This document shows, in pieces, positions 1 to 9,362 of a DNA stretch of 64,000 bases. Under the pieces are notes generated by a model. The model searched no databases, was not told where the DNA came from, and worked only from the letters and a program-made list of their open reading frames with translations. Source of the DNA: Derxia gummosa DSM 723. Its GTDB lineage: Bacteria > Pseudomonadota > Gammaproteobacteria > Burkholderiales > Burkholderiaceae_E. The stretch covers positions 434,001-498,000 of the forward strand of contig NZ_AXWS01000008.1 in NCBI RefSeq assembly GCF_000482785.1. The letters run 5' to 3'. The first letter of the stretch is position 1; every line of letters begins with the position of its first letter. A program made the position numbers and the translations under genes.

Positions 1-13
1 GCGCCAGCAGGCC

Positions 14-511
14 ATGTCGAGCGTCAATTTCGCCCAGATGCACAACGCGATGAGCGGCATGGGCGGCATGGGCGGCGCCGGTGGCCCGCCACCCGGCCCG
101 CCGCCTTCGGGCGGCCCCGGCGGCGGCCAGGGCGGGCTGAGCGGCCTCGACAGCGACGACGACGGCAGCGTCAGCAAGAGCGAGTTCGGCCTCGACGACG
201 GCAGCGGCACCAGCACCGCGTCGAGCCAGCTCACCAAGCTGTTCGACACGATCGACGGCGATGGCGACGGCAGTCTGAGCAGCGACGAGATCGGCAGCTT
301 CGAGGACACGATGAAGAGCCTGTTCGACCAGGCCGGCGGCGCGTCGTCGTCCTCGTCGTCTTCGACCTCGGACGGCAGCGCGTCTTCCGCCTCGACCGGC
401 GACAGCGCCCGCCTCGCGCAGATGGTCAACGGCATGCTGTCGCACTACCTCGGCATCGCTTCCGACGACTGGGGCGGCAGCAGTGGCAAGACGGTCAGCG
501 TCGCGGCCTGA
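14..511 (+). CDS. EF-hand calcium-binding protein, possibly 5'-partial
   Basis: The protein is low in complexity: a Gly/Pro-rich stretch, two canonical EF-hand loops and a Ser-rich tail. The loops are recognisable as DSDDDGSVSKSEF (about residues 46-58) and DGDGDGSLSSDEI (about 81-93), with Asp/Ser/Glu at the calcium-coordinating positions, so calcium binding is a well-supported inference. Related proteobacterial EF-hand proteins usually have a longer N-terminus. The frame stays open to the left edge of the window, so the ATG at 14 may be internal and the gene partial. No signal peptide is visible from this start. Cellular role and partner are unknown. Confidence 0.72.
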   Translation: MSSVNFAQMHNAMSGMGGMGGAGGPPPGPPPSGGPGGGQGGLSGLDSDDDGSVSKSEFGLDDGSGTSTASSQLTKLFDTIDGDGDGSLSSDEIGSFEDTMKSLFDQAGGASSSSSSSTSDGSASSASTGDSARLAQMVNGMLSHYLGIASDDWGGSSGKTVSVAA

Positions 512-601
512 GCCGGGCCGCGCCGGAATTGCAGCCGGCGCGTAAATCCTTCCGCCGACGGCTGACCCGCGCCCGCGACGTGCCCGGCGCGCGCCGTCGT
601 C

Positions 602-613
602 GCAAGCGCTTGC
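602..613. repeat. Dispersed palindrome GCAAGCGCTTGC (representative copy)
   Basis: This 12-bp perfect palindrome lies in the gap between the EF-hand gene and the small zinc-finger gene. Exact copies of GCAAG-SS-CTTGC also occur near 4649, 21082, 21881, 28969, 44698, 48064, 54003 and 56473. One-mismatch copies lie near 18229, 41612, 42674 and 62117. Most copies are inside genes. The rest of 512-689 shows nothing else recognisable. Confidence 0.6.
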
Positions 614-689
614 AGCACGCGGGAACGGCCCTTGCGGCGACTGCCGCCCCGACAGCGCATCCCGCCTGTCGCGCCACCGGGAGTCCGCC

Positions 690-968
690 GTGTTCCAAGC
701 CCTCGTCATCCCCGATCCGCGCGCCCCGGGCACGCGGCACTGGAATCCGGCCGAGCGTCCGGCGCCGTTGGCGCCGTTGGCGACGGTGGCGCCGGACGAC
801 GACGCCGAGGCGCCCGACGCGCCCGGCAACGAAGCGCCTCCGGGCACGCCCGGCAGCGGCGAGGCCATCTGCCCGCGCTGCGGCGGCAGCGGCCGCATCG
901 AAGCCGACGAAGCCTGCCCCGAATGCGCGGGCACCGGCCATGTCGTGCGCGGGGTCGGCGGCGGTTGA
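690..968 (+). CDS. Small zinc-finger-like protein (DnaJ-type CxxCxGxG repeats)
   Basis: The 92-residue protein has a Pro/Ala/Asp-rich N-terminal half. A C-terminal pair of CxxCxGxG-like motifs follows (CPRCGGSGRI and CPECAGTGHV, about residues 62-85). These motifs resemble half of the DnaJ central zinc-finger domain, so it probably binds one zinc ion. The start is a GTG, because no ATG lies near. Almost every third codon position is G or C, which supports a real gene despite the small size. The sequence does not show whether it works with a chaperone or simply binds metal. Confidence 0.6.
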   Translation: MFQALVIPDPRAPGTRHWNPAERPAPLAPLATVAPDDDAEAPDAPGNEAPPGTPGSGEAICPRCGGSGRIEADEACPECAGTGHVVRGVGGG

Positions 969-995
969 GCGCATCTGCGGGTTTACACTGAGCCG

Positions 996-1017
996 GCGCG
1001 GGCAATCCCGCCCGCGC
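996..1017 (+). terminator. GC-rich hairpin ahead of the riboswitch
   Basis: GCGCGGGC and GCCCGCGC form an 8-bp stem with a 6-base loop just after the small zinc-finger gene. There is no T-run, so it is either a weak or Rho-assisted terminator of that gene or part of the riboswitch leader. Confidence 0.35.
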
Positions 1018-1164
1018 ATGGTCTTCAGGGCGGGGCGGAATTCCCCACCGGCGGTAGGTCGCCCCGCGCGACGAGCCCGCGAGCGCCCGTGCCGCCCGGC
1101 ATGGGGTCAGCAGACCCGGTCGAATGCCGGGGCCGACGGTCACAGTCCGGATGAAAGAAGACGC
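1018..1164 (+). promoter_or_regulatory. FMN riboswitch (RFN element)
   Basis: The stretch carries the diagnostic RFN blocks in order: GGTCTTCAGGGCGGGG, a segment with CCCCACCGGCGGT, GCCCGCGAGC, a variable stem, GCCGACGGTCACAGTCCGG and GATGAAAGAAGA. TCTTC at 1022-1026 pairs with GAAGA at 1157-1161 to close the multibranched junction (P1). The element binds flavin mononucleotide and normally represses riboflavin-biosynthesis genes. Here it precedes ribB. A downstream 9-bp hairpin at 1173-1204 (CGGGCACCG / CGGTGCCCG) is the likely expression platform. It has no T-run, so control may be of translation or Rho access. Confidence 0.93.
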
Positions 1165-1256
1165 TTTGCCCTCGGGCACCGTCGCGTGCGCGCGCCGGTG
1201 CCCGTCGGCGTTCGTCCCCTGAAATGTCTTTTGCCCTCAGCGAGAGCGTTTCAAAC

Positions 1257-1931
1257 ATGAATCAGCAATCCAGCTTTGCCGGCGGCCAGCCCGCCGAACC
1301 CGTCGCGCTGCGCATGCAGCGCGCCCTGGCCGACATGCGCGCCGGCCGTCCCGTCATCGTGTGCGACGACTTCGACCGCGAGAACGAGGCCGACCTGATC
1401 GTCGCCGCCGAGACCATGACGGTCGAGACGATGGCCCGCTTCATCCGCGATTGCAGCGGCATCGTCTGCCTGTGCCTCACCGACGCGCAGGCCGACCGGC
1501 TCGACCTGCCGCCGATGGTCGCGGCCAACCAGAGTGCCTACGGCACCGCCTTCACCGTGAGCATCGAGGCGGCGAGCGGCGTGAGCACCGGCGTGTCGGC
1601 GGCCGACCGCATCACCACCATCCGCGCCGCGATCGCCGACGGAGCGTCGGCCGCGAGCCTGCACCGGCCGGGCCACGTGTTTCCGCTGCGCGCGCGGCCG
1701 GGCGGCGTGCTGGAACGGCGTGGTCATACCGAGAGCGCGGTCGATCTGGCGCGGCTCGCGGGCCTCAAGCCCGCCGGCGTGCTGTGCGAGCTGATGAACG
1801 ACGACGGCACGATGACGCGCGGCGCCCAGCTCGACGCCTACGCCCGGCGGCATGGGCTGACGATGATCAGCGTCGCGGAGATCGTGGCCTGGCGGCTGGC
1901 GCAGGAGGCCGGCGGCAGGGCGGCGGCCTGA
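1257..1931 (+). CDS. ribB: 3,4-dihydroxy-2-butanone 4-phosphate synthase
   Basis: RibB converts ribulose 5-phosphate into 3,4-dihydroxy-2-butanone 4-phosphate and formate, supplying the four-carbon unit of riboflavin. Family signatures are clear: the acidic loop [11 protein letters not shown], the CLCL segment, the substrate loop [11 protein letters not shown], and [11 protein letters not shown] followed by RRGHTES. The length (224 residues) fits a stand-alone RibB with no fused RibA domain. I prefer the ATG at 1257 because residues after it align with the family. An in-frame ATG at 1224 is possible. The gene follows the FMN riboswitch directly, so flavin feedback is expected. Confidence 0.93.
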   Translation: MNQQSSFAGGQPAEPVALRMQRALADMRAGRPVIVCDDFDRENEADLIVAAETMTVETMARFIRDCSGIVCLCLTDAQADRLDLPPMVAANQSAYGTAFTVSIEAASGVSTGVSAADRITTIRAAIADGASAASLHRPGHVFPLRARPGGVLERRGHTESAVDLARLAGLKPAGVLCELMNDDGTMTRGAQLDAYARRHGLTMISVAEIVAWRLAQEAGGRAAA

Positions 1932-2019
1932 GCCCGCGGGTTTCGTGAAGACGGCGCGGCCGACGTGCTTGTCGCGCCGGCCGCGCGCCGGCCGCGCGCG
2001 GGGCCGGCGACCCCGCCGC
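1932..2019. other. Convergent intergenic gap with GC-palindromic tandem repeat
   Basis: The gap between two convergent genes holds a tandem duplication of CGGCCGCGCGC (about 1978-1999) inside self-complementary GC sequence. It could fold into hairpins that end transcription from both sides, but no T-run is present. Confidence 0.3.
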
Positions 2020-3219
2020 TCAACCCGCCGCGCGCGGTGCCCTGAGCAGCGCGAGCGCCACGCCGAAGGCCAGCGCCGCGCCCGCCGCGCCCACCAGATA
2101 GACGGCCGGCAGTCCGGCGTGCGCCGCCACCCAGCCATTGAGCGGTCCGCACACGCCGAGCGACACGTCGAGGAAGGCCACATAGGCCCCCATCGCGCCG
2201 CCGCGCACCTCGGGTGGCGCGCGGCGCACCGCTTCCACGCCGAAGGCCGGGAAGGCGAGCGAATAGCCGAAGCCGGTCAGCGCGGCGCCGAGCCAGGCCA
2301 TCCACGGCGCGCCACCGCCCCAGATCAGCAACTGGCCCGCCAGTTCGATCACGAGGCAGGGCATCGCGACGCGCGCCCCGCCGAAGCGGTCGGGCGCGCC
2401 CGAGAACAGCAGCCGCGCACCGATGAAGCCCGCGCCGAAGGCGGTGAAGCACCAGGCCGCGTCGGCCCAGCCGCGCTCGGCGAACAGCAGCGACACGAAG
2501 GCCGTGATCGCGCCGAAACCGATGCCGCACAGCGCCAGACCCGCGCCCGGCAGCAGCACCCGGCCCAGTACCTGGGCGAAGGGCACGCGCCGCCCGCCGG
2601 TACCGGGCGTGCGTGGCAGCAGCGCGACGAAGGGCAGGGTCGCCAGCGGCAGCAGCGTCGCGAGCAAGGCCACGCCGCCGAAGCCGGCGCGCCGCTCCAG
2701 CGCGATGCCCAGCGCCGGCCCCGCGCCGAAGGCGGCATAGATCGCGATGCCCACCCACACCATCACGCGGCCGGCGCTGCGCACGCCCAGCATGCCCACG
2801 CCCCAGGCCAGCGCGCCGGTGGTGATCAGGCTCTCGCCGGCACCGAGCGCGACACGCCCGAGCAGGAGCGCGCCGATCGCCAGCGCCGGCCGGCCGAGCA
2901 GGGCCAGCGCCGCGAAGTAGCCGGCGCCCGCCAGCACGATCAGCGCGACGCCCGCCAGCACGGCGTCGCGCGGACCGCGCCCGTCGGCGATGCGGCCGCC
3001 GAGCGGTCGCGACAGCACCGCCGCGACGAATTCGAGGCCGATGACGATGCCCACCAGCGTGGTGCCGGCACCGAGCTTGTCGTGCAGCAGCAGCGGCAGC
3101 ACCGACAGCGGAATGCCGAGCGGCAGGAAGGCGAAGAAGACGAGCAGCGCGAGCGGCAGCAGGCTGCGCGGCACGGGCGGCGCCACGGCGGGCGCGATCG
3201 AGGCAGGGGAAGCGGACAT
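2020..3219 (-). CDS. MFS transporter (YhhS-like efflux family)
   Basis: The 399-residue protein has about twelve hydrophobic segments and no signal peptide, typical of the major facilitator superfamily. The segment after TM2 (SRPLGGRIADGRGPRDAV) is the MFS motif A. The order of motifs, including LITTGALAWGVGMLG in the first half, resembles the YhhS branch of putative drug or metabolite exporters. The substrate cannot be told from sequence. The start at 3219 gives the family-like N-terminus; longer upstream frames lack coding character. A TetR-family gene is divergent 118 bp away and probably represses it. Confidence 0.85.
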   Translation of the reverse strand: MSASPASIAPAVAPPVPRSLLPLALLVFFAFLPLGIPLSVLPLLLHDKLGAGTTLVGIVIGLEFVAAVLSRPLGGRIADGRGPRDAVLAGVALIVLAGAGYFAALALLGRPALAIGALLLGRVALGAGESLITTGALAWGVGMLGVRSAGRVMVWVGIAIYAAFGAGPALGIALERRAGFGGVALLATLLPLATLPFVALLPRTPGTGGRRVPFAQVLGRVLLPGAGLALCGIGFGAITAFVSLLFAERGWADAAWCFTAFGAGFIGARLLFSGAPDRFGGARVAMPCLVIELAGQLLIWGGGAPWMAWLGAALTGFGYSLAFPAFGVEAVRRAPPEVRGGAMGAYVAFLDVSLGVCGPLNGWVAAHAGLPAVYLVGAAGAALAFGVALALLRAPRAAG

Positions 3220-3337
3220 GGCGGCGAGAAGGCAATATGCGAGCAAAGGCTCGTGTTCTTGTGGAGGCGCCGAGTCTAGGCGCCGCGCTGGAGCGCGGAA
3301 ACTCGCATTCGCGCCGCCTCTTTCCGTGGAGCTGCCC

Positions 3338-4021
3338 GTGTCCTCGTCACCCTCGCAAACGCCGTCCATCTCCGCGAGCGCCGCCGTTGCGCCGCGCAAG
3401 CTGCCGCGCCAGGCCCGCTCGCGGGCGATGGTCGAGGCGATTCTCGAAACCGCGGCTCGCATTCTCGAAGCCGACGGGCTGGCGGCGCTCAACACCAATC
3501 GCGTGGCCGCCGAGGCGGGCGTCAGCGTCGGGTCGCTCTACCAGTACTTCCCGAACAAGGCGGCGCTGATCACCGCGCTGCACGAGCGGCATGTGCTCCA
3601 GCTCGCCGGGCGTTACGCGGGGGCGCTCGACGGGCTGGCGGACCGGGGGGACGGGGCGTCGCGCGCGCCCGGCGACTCGCTCGCGCTCGCCATCGCGGCG
3701 CTGGTGCGTGCCGGCCTGGAGGCGCACCGGCTGGAGCCGAGGCTGCACCACGTGCTCGAAGGCGAGGCCGCCAATCTCGACCGCCCGGGCGCCGAGACCG
3801 AAGGCGCCGCCGCCATTGCCGGCCAGTTGCGCGCGTTTCTCGAACGTCATCGCGCCGAGACCGGGCCGATCGACGCCGGGCTGGCGACCTGGACCGTGAT
3901 GACGATGGTCGAGGCGCTGGTCCACCGCGCGGTGCTGGAGCCGCCACCCTTCGCCGAGGCGGCGGTGGAGCGCGCGATCGTCGCGGCCGTGCTCGGCTAT
4001 CTGCGGGCCGGGGCGCAGTAG
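3338..4021 (+). CDS. TetR/AcrR family transcriptional regulator
   Basis: The N-terminal third is a TetR helix-turn-helix: residues from about 20 read RSRAMVEAILETAARILE, then the recognition segment VAAEAGVSVGSLYQYFPNKAAL. The rest is a divergent helical ligand-binding domain of the type that dimerises. The chosen start is the GTG at 3338, which has GGAG seven bases upstream and gives 227 residues. Another in-frame GTG lies at 3326. The gene is divergent from the MFS transporter with 118 bp between them. By family precedent it is a ligand-released repressor of that transporter and of itself. Confidence 0.85.
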   Translation: MSSSPSQTPSISASAAVAPRKLPRQARSRAMVEAILETAARILEADGLAALNTNRVAAEAGVSVGSLYQYFPNKAALITALHERHVLQLAGRYAGALDGLADRGDGASRAPGDSLALAIAALVRAGLEAHRLEPRLHHVLEGEAANLDRPGAETEGAAAIAGQLRAFLERHRAETGPIDAGLATWTVMTMVEALVHRAVLEPPPFAEAAVERAIVAAVLGYLRAGAQ

Positions 4022-4128
4022 AAGCGGCTGGCATGACACCGCCACGCCGGCCAGCGACGGGATGAGACGGCGCATGAAACCGGCGCGCAGGAGACCGGCT
4101 CAAGCCCCGGCGGAGCGGTGCCGGCGGC

Positions 4129-4962
4129 TCAGCCGGCGCGGATCAGATCGGGCCGGTCGGTGCAGACCGCCACGCCGGCGTCGAGCAGCCGGCGGGCCTC
4201 GACGGGATCGTTGACGGTCCAGGCCAGCAGTCCGACGGCGGGCAGGCCGGCATCGGCGATGCCGGCGCGCAGCGTGGCGAGGAAGTCGTCGGTGAAGGCG
4301 TCATGGCGCGCATGCAGCGTGACCGCGCCGACCTCGGCGACGCGCGCCGGCCAGTCGGCCGGGATGGTCTCGACCAGCAGGCCGCGAGGCAGCCCGGGCG
4401 CGACCTGGCGCGCGGCGAGCAGGGCGGCGCGCGAGAAGGAGCTGAACAGCAGCGGCGCGGCGGTCGGCGGCGCGGCAGAACCGGCAATGCCCGCGGTCGC
4501 GTCGGTGGTTGCCGGGACTGCCGCCGTTTCGTTCGCGCCGAGCCAGTCGAGCGTCGCCCGCGCCACCGCCGCGCCGGTCGCCTCGGCCACGCCCTCGTGC
4601 GCGGGCTTGATCTCGACATTCATCCACAGCCCAAGCGCGGCGCAGGCTGCAAGCGCTTGCGCGTAGCCGGGCACGCGCTCGCCCGCGAAGGCCGGGCCGA
4701 ACCAGCTGCCGGCATCGAGCGCGAGCAGGGCGCCGGCCGGCAGTTCGGCTACGCGGCCGTGGCCGGCGACGGTGCGGCCGAGATCGGCGTCATGCATCAG
4801 CAGCGGCACGCCGTCGCCCGACAGCATCACGTCGAACTCGACGCCGCGCGCGCCGAGCGCCTGGCCGGCGCGCAGCGCCGCGAGCGTGTTCTCGGGCGCG
4901 AGGCTGCCGCCGCCGCGATGCGCGAGCACGCGCGGACCGGGCCAGCCGGCCGCCAGGCTCAT
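4129..4962 (-). CDS. ugpQ: Glycerophosphodiester phosphodiesterase
   Basis: The protein hydrolyses glycerophosphodiesters to sn-glycerol 3-phosphate and an alcohol. GDPD-family landmarks are in place: LAHRGGGSLAPENTLAA near residue 15 (catalytic His and the PENT turn), EFDVMLSGDGVPLLMHD around 45-60 (metal ligands and second His), MNVEIKP, and the closing AWTVND segment. There is no signal peptide, so it is cytoplasmic like UgpQ rather than periplasmic GlpQ. Its ATG overlaps the stop of glpK (ATGA), so the two are co-translated, and the pair channels lipid headgroup debris to glycerol metabolism. An Ala/Thr-rich insert lies mid-protein. Confidence 0.88.
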   Translation of the reverse strand: MSLAAGWPGPRVLAHRGGGSLAPENTLAALRAGQALGARGVEFDVMLSGDGVPLLMHDADLGRTVAGHGRVAELPAGALLALDAGSWFGPAFAGERVPGYAQALAACAALGLWMNVEIKPAHEGVAEATGAAVARATLDWLGANETAAVPATTDATAGIAGSAAPPTAAPLLFSSFSRAALLAARQVAPGLPRGLLVETIPADWPARVAEVGAVTLHARHDAFTDDFLATLRAGIADAGLPAVGLLAWTVNDPVEARRLLDAGVAVCTDRPDLIRAG

Positions 4963-6428
4963 GCCCAGCCGCCCACGCGGCCGACCGCCATGCGCCAGCG
5001 GTCGAGCCGGGCGGCGGCCTCGTCTCGGCTCATGACCGGCTGGAACACGGTCGAGTCGAGGTCCTGGTTCTCGGCGTGCTGGAAGGTGCCGGTGGTGTGG
5101 GCCGCGATCGACGCGGCGCCGAAGGCCGTCGCCTCGATGTTGGCCGGCCGGCGCACCGGCACGCCGAGCAGGTCGGCCTGCATCTGCATGAGCAGGTTGT
5201 TGGCCGAGGCGCCGCCGTCCACGACGAGTTCGGTCAGCTTGGTGGCGGCGTCGGCCTGCATCGCCAGCAGTACCTCGGTCGATTGCAGCGCGATGCTCTC
5301 CAGCGCGGCGCGGGCGATGTGGGCGCGACTCGTGCCGCGTGTCATGCCGAGCAGGCCGGCGCGCGCGGACGGGTCCCAGTAGGGCGAGCCGAGGCCGTTG
5401 AAGGCCGGCACCAGCACCACGCCGCCGGTGTCGGGCACGCTCGCCGCGAGCGGTTCGATGTCGGCGGTGCGCGTGAACAGCCTCACCTCGTCGCGCAGCC
5501 ATTGCACGACCGAGCCGGCGTCGAACACCGCGCCTTCGAGCGCGTACTCCTTCAGCCGCGAAATCTGTGCCGCGCGCGTCGTGAGCAGGCCGTGCTTGCT
5601 CGCCACCGCCTCCTCGCCCGTGTGCAGCAGCACGAAGCAGCCGGTGCCGTAGGTGTTCTTGGCTTGGCCCGGCAGCAGGCAGCCGTGGCCGAACAGCGCC
5701 GCCTGCTGGTCGCCCGCCACGCCCATGATCGACACGTTGCCGCCGAGCACCTCGCAATCACCGTAGTAGCTGGCCGAGGGCTTGACCTGGGGCAGCAGCG
5801 CCATCGGGATGCGCAGGCGCTCGCACAGCTCCGGGTCCCAGGCACCGCGTTCGAGGTTGAACAGCATCGTGCGCGAGGCGTTGGTGACGTCGGTCGCGTG
5901 CACGGCGCCGTTGGTGAGTTTCCAGATCAGCCAGGAATCGACGGTGCCGAAGGCCAGCTCGCCGGCCTCGGCCAGCTGGCGCGCGCCGGGCAGGTGGTCG
6001 AGCAGCCAGGCGATCTTGCCGGCCGAGAAATAGGGGTCGATGACGAGGCCGGTGCGCTCGCGCACGAGCGGTGCCAGCCCTTCGGCGCGGCGCGCCTCGC
6101 ACCAGTCGACGGTGCGGCGGTCCTGCCAGCTGATCGCGGGGCCGATCGGCGCGCCGCTGCGCCGGCTCCAGACGAGGGTGGTCTCGCGCTGGTTGGTGAT
6201 CGCGATGCCCGACAGTTCCAGCGTGGCCGAACCGCCCGCGAGCAGCGCGTCGCGCGCCGCGTCGAGCTGGGTGTGCCAGATCTCGGCCGGGTCATGCTCG
6301 ACCCAGCCCGGCCGGGGGAAGCGCACCGGCAGCGGCTTCTGCACGACGGCGGTGTGATGGCCGTCGGTATCGAAGACGGCGGCGCGTGACGAACTGCTGC
6401 CCTGGTCAAGCGCGAGAAAGCGGGCCAT
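4959..6428 (-). CDS. glpK: Glycerol kinase
   Basis: GlpK phosphorylates glycerol to sn-glycerol 3-phosphate with ATP. The 489 residues match the family length. It opens with the phosphate-1 loop (FLALDQGSSSSRA), contains ITNQRETTLVW and ISWQDRRT, and ends with the FGGY signature region VDGGASANNLLMQMQADLL. The start at 6428 has GGAG six bases upstream; an in-frame ATG twelve bases earlier is less well placed. It is the first gene of a glpK-ugpQ unit. No glpF or glpD is in the window, so they must lie elsewhere. Confidence 0.95.
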   Translation of the reverse strand: MARFLALDQGSSSSRAAVFDTDGHHTAVVQKPLPVRFPRPGWVEHDPAEIWHTQLDAARDALLAGGSATLELSGIAITNQRETTLVWSRRSGAPIGPAISWQDRRTVDWCEARRAEGLAPLVRERTGLVIDPYFSAGKIAWLLDHLPGARQLAEAGELAFGTVDSWLIWKLTNGAVHATDVTNASRTMLFNLERGAWDPELCERLRIPMALLPQVKPSASYYGDCEVLGGNVSIMGVAGDQQAALFGHGCLLPGQAKNTYGTGCFVLLHTGEEAVASKHGLLTTRAAQISRLKEYALEGAVFDAGSVVQWLRDEVRLFTRTADIEPLAASVPDTGGVVLVPAFNGLGSPYWDPSARAGLLGMTRGTSRAHIARAALESIALQSTEVLLAMQADAATKLTELVVDGGASANNLLMQMQADLLGVPVRRPANIEATAFGAASIAAHTTGTFQHAENQDLDSTVFQPVMSRDEAAARLDRWRMAVGRVGGWA

Positions 6429-6529
6429 GTGGGTCTCCATCCTGGTTTGCTGCGGGCGGTCGCGGGCTCCTGCGGCCCTTGCGCCCCTGACTGCTTTACG
6501 GCCCGCGACCGCGCGAATCTGAGCGCGTC

Positions 6530-6570
6530 GAAAACGGAAAAGACCGCCATTTTCGACTTCGTATAATCGC
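6530..6570 (+). promoter_or_regulatory. Putative promoter of alaS
   Basis: A perfect TATAAT lies at 6562-6567 in an AT-rich patch that stands out from the GC-rich surroundings, about 155 bp upstream of alaS. No good TTGACA match is spaced 16-18 bp upstream, so the -35 element is weak or the site relies on other contacts. The rest of the glpK-alaS gap (6429-6722) shows nothing else clear. Confidence 0.5.
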
Positions 6571-6722
6571 CGGCCGCCCGAAACCCGCCCGCAAGCGAGG
6601 TTGCCGGCGTCTGACGGGGCCGGACGGCCGCAGCATGACGGTCCCGCAGACACTTTCCCGTGCCCAAAAGGCACCTGAAAAGCCATCACAACACCGACCA
6701 GTCCGAGCCTGAAAGCCCGCAG

Positions 6723-9350
6723 ATGAAAGCCGCCGAGATACGCGAAAAGTTCCTGAAGTTCTTCGAGTCGAAGGGCCACACCATCGTCCGCTCGTCGAGC
6801 CTCGTACCCGGCAACGATCCGACCCTGCTGTTCACCAACAGCGGCATGGTGCAGTTCAAGGACGTGTTCCTCGGCACCGACAAGCGCCCCTATGTGCGCG
6901 CCGCCTCGGTGCAGCGCTGCCTGCGGGCCGGCGGCAAGCACAACGACCTCGAGAACGTGGGCTACACCGCGCGCCACCACACGTTCTTTGAAATGCTCGG
7001 CAACTGGTCGTTCGGCGACTACTTCAAGCACGACGCCATCGTCTGGGCCTGGGAGCTGCTGACGAAGGAATTCGGCCTGCCGGCCGACAAGCTCTGGGCC
7101 ACCGTGTATCAGACCGATGACGAGGCCTACGACATCTGGACCAAGGTGATTGGCCTGCCGCCCGAGCGCGTCGTGCGCATCGGCGACAACAAGGGCGCGC
7201 CCTATGCCTCCGACAACTTCTGGCAGATGGCCGACACCGGCCCCTGCGGTCCGTGTTCGGAAATCTTCTACGACCACGGCCCCGACGTCTGGGGCGGCCC
7301 GCCCGGATCGCCCGACGCCGACGGCGACCGCTACATCGAGATCTGGAACAACGTGTTCATGCAGTTCGACCGGCAGATCGATCCGGCGACCGGCGAATAC
7401 ACGATGACCCCGCTGCCCGCGCCCTGCGTCGATACCGGCATGGGCCTGGAGCGCGTGGCCGCCGTGCTGCAACACGTTCACAGCAACTACGAGATCGACC
7501 TGTTCCAGCGCCTTATCACCGCCGCTGCGCGCGAGACGGGCTGCCAGGACCTCGCCAACAACTCGCTCAAGGTCATCGCCGACCACATCCGCGCGACCAG
7601 CTTCCTGATCGTCGATGGCGTGACGCCGAGCAATGAAGGCCGCGGCTATGTGCTGCGCCGCATCATCCGCCGCGCGCTGCGCCACGGCTGGCAGCTTGGT
7701 CGCAAGGAGCCCTTCTTCCATCGCCTCGTCGGCGATCTGGTCAAGGAGATGGGCGAGGCCTACCCGGAACTGCCGCCCGAGCAGGCGCGCATCGAGCAGG
7801 TGCTCAAGGCGGAAGAGGAGCGCTTCGGCGAGACGCTGGAGCACGGCATGAAGATCCTCGAAGTGGCGCTCCAGAAGGACGGCGGCGTCATCGATGGCGA
7901 CACCGTCTTCACGCTCTACGACACCTACGGCTTTCCGGTCGATCTGACCGCCGACATCGCGCGCGAGCGCGGCAAGACCATCGACGAAGCCGGCTTCGAG
8001 ACCGCGATGAACCGCCAGCGCGAGCAGGCGCGCGCGGCCGGCAAGTTCAAGCTGGCCGTCGGCACGCTCGACTACTCGGGCGACAAGACGAGCTTCGTCG
8101 GCTACGAGAAGCTGAGCGCCGAGGCCAAGGTCGTCGCGCTCTACGTCGATGGCGCCAAGGTCGAGACGGTCGCCGCCGGCCAGGACGCGATCGTCGTGCT
8201 CGACACGACGCCTTTCTATGCCGAGTCAGGCGGCCAGCATGGCGACACCGGCCGCCTCACCGGCGACGGCTTCAGCTTCGCCGTGGCCGACACGCAGAAG
8301 ATCCAGGCCGACGTGTTCGGCCATCACGGCAAGCTCGAAAGCGGCTCGCTCAAGGTCGGCGACAGCGTGCATGCCGATGTGGACGGCGAGCGCCGCGAGC
8401 GCACGAAGCGCAACCACTCGGCCACCCACCTGCTGCACATGGCGTTGCGCAAGGTGCTTGGCACCCACGTCCAGCAGCGCGGCTCGCTCGTCGATGCCGA
8501 CAAGACGCGCTTCGACTTCAGCCACCACCAGGCCATGACCGATGACGAGATCCGTCAGGTCGAGGCCATCGTCAACCACGAGGTGCTGGTCAACGCCGAC
8601 ACCGACGCCCGCGTCATGAAGTACGACGACGCGATCAAGACCGGCGCGATGGCGCTGTTCGGCGAGAAGTACGGCGACGAGGTGCGCGTGCTGAGCATCG
8701 GCTCGACGGTCGAGTTCTGCGGCGGCACGCACGTCGGCCGCACTGGCGACATCGGCCTGTTCAAGATCGTCAGCGAAGGCGGCGTCGCGGCCGGCATCCG
8801 CCGCGTCGAGGCCGTCACCGGCGACAACGCCGTGGCCTATGTGCAGAAGCAGGCGGCCCAGATCGTCGATGCGGCGCGCGCGCTCAAGGCCCAGCCGGAG
8901 GAAGTCGGCGCCAAGGTCGGCGCGCTGCTCGACAACGTGAAGGCGCTGGAGAAGGAAATCGCCCGCCTGAAGAGCAAGCTCGCGTCGAGCCAGGGCGACG
9001 ACCTCGCCGCGCAGGCGGTGGACATCAAGGGCATCAAGGTGCTCGCAGCCACGCTCGAGGGCGCCGACGTGAAGACGCTGCGCGAGACGATGGACAAGCT
9101 CAAGGACAAGCTGAAGACGGCGGCGATCGTGCTGGCGGCCGTCGACGGCGGCAAGGTGAGCCTGGTCGCGGGCGTGACGCCGGATGCGGTCGGCCGCATC
9201 AAGGCCGGAGAGCTGGTGAACTTCGTCGCCCAGCAGGTCGGCGGCAAGGGCGGCGGCAAGCCTGAGTCGGCCCAGGCCGGCGGCACCGATCCGGCGGGCC
9301 TGCCGGCCGCGCTCGCGAGCGTCGCGGGCTGGGCCGAAGGCAAGATCTGA
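6723..9350 (+). CDS. alaS: Alanyl-tRNA synthetase
   Basis: The enzyme charges tRNA-Ala with alanine. From ATG 6723 the product is 875 residues, the normal bacterial length, and begins [15 protein letters not shown] as in orthologues, so the upstream in-frame ATG at 6660 is rejected. The class II catalytic core comes first ([28 protein letters not shown]). The editing domain carries the zinc-binding H565xxxH569 and C666xxxH670 motifs. A coiled segment and the C-Ala domain with its GGGxxxAQAG motif finish the protein. The Shine-Dalgarno sequence is poor. Confidence 0.98.
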   Translation: MKAAEIREKFLKFFESKGHTIVRSSSLVPGNDPTLLFTNSGMVQFKDVFLGTDKRPYVRAASVQRCLRAGGKHNDLENVGYTARHHTFFEMLGNWSFGDYFKHDAIVWAWELLTKEFGLPADKLWATVYQTDDEAYDIWTKVIGLPPERVVRIGDNKGAPYASDNFWQMADTGPCGPCSEIFYDHGPDVWGGPPGSPDADGDRYIEIWNNVFMQFDRQIDPATGEYTMTPLPAPCVDTGMGLERVAAVLQHVHSNYEIDLFQRLITAAARETGCQDLANNSLKVIADHIRATSFLIVDGVTPSNEGRGYVLRRIIRRALRHGWQLGRKEPFFHRLVGDLVKEMGEAYPELPPEQARIEQVLKAEEERFGETLEHGMKILEVALQKDGGVIDGDTVFTLYDTYGFPVDLTADIARERGKTIDEAGFETAMNRQREQARAAGKFKLAVGTLDYSGDKTSFVGYEKLSAEAKVVALYVDGAKVETVAAGQDAIVVLDTTPFYAESGGQHGDTGRLTGDGFSFAVADTQKIQADVFGHHGKLESGSLKVGDSVHADVDGERRERTKRNHSATHLLHMALRKVLGTHVQQRGSLVDADKTRFDFSHHQAMTDDEIRQVEAIVNHEVLVNADTDARVMKYDDAIKTGAMALFGEKYGDEVRVLSIGSTVEFCGGTHVGRTGDIGLFKIVSEGGVAAGIRRVEAVTGDNAVAYVQKQAAQIVDAARALKAQPEEVGAKVGALLDNVKALEKEIARLKSKLASSQGDDLAAQAVDIKGIKVLAATLEGADVKTLRETMDKLKDKLKTAAIVLAAVDGGKVSLVAGVTPDAVGRIKAGELVNFVAQQVGGKGGGKPESAQAGGTDPAGLPAALASVAGWAEGKI

Positions 9351-9362
9351 CCGGGGGGCGTG

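Noticed and set aside
1173-1204. Rho-independent terminator of the FMN riboswitch
   Set aside because: The 9-bp hairpin is real but no T-run follows, so it is noted only as a possible expression platform.
3220-3498. N-terminal extension of the MFS transporter
   Set aside because: The added residues are polar and Arg-rich, overlap the divergent TetR gene, and do not match MFS topology.
6660-6722. Longer N-terminal start of alaS at 6660
   Set aside because: Residues before 6723 are not conserved in AlaRS; ATG 6723 gives the family's usual start and length.
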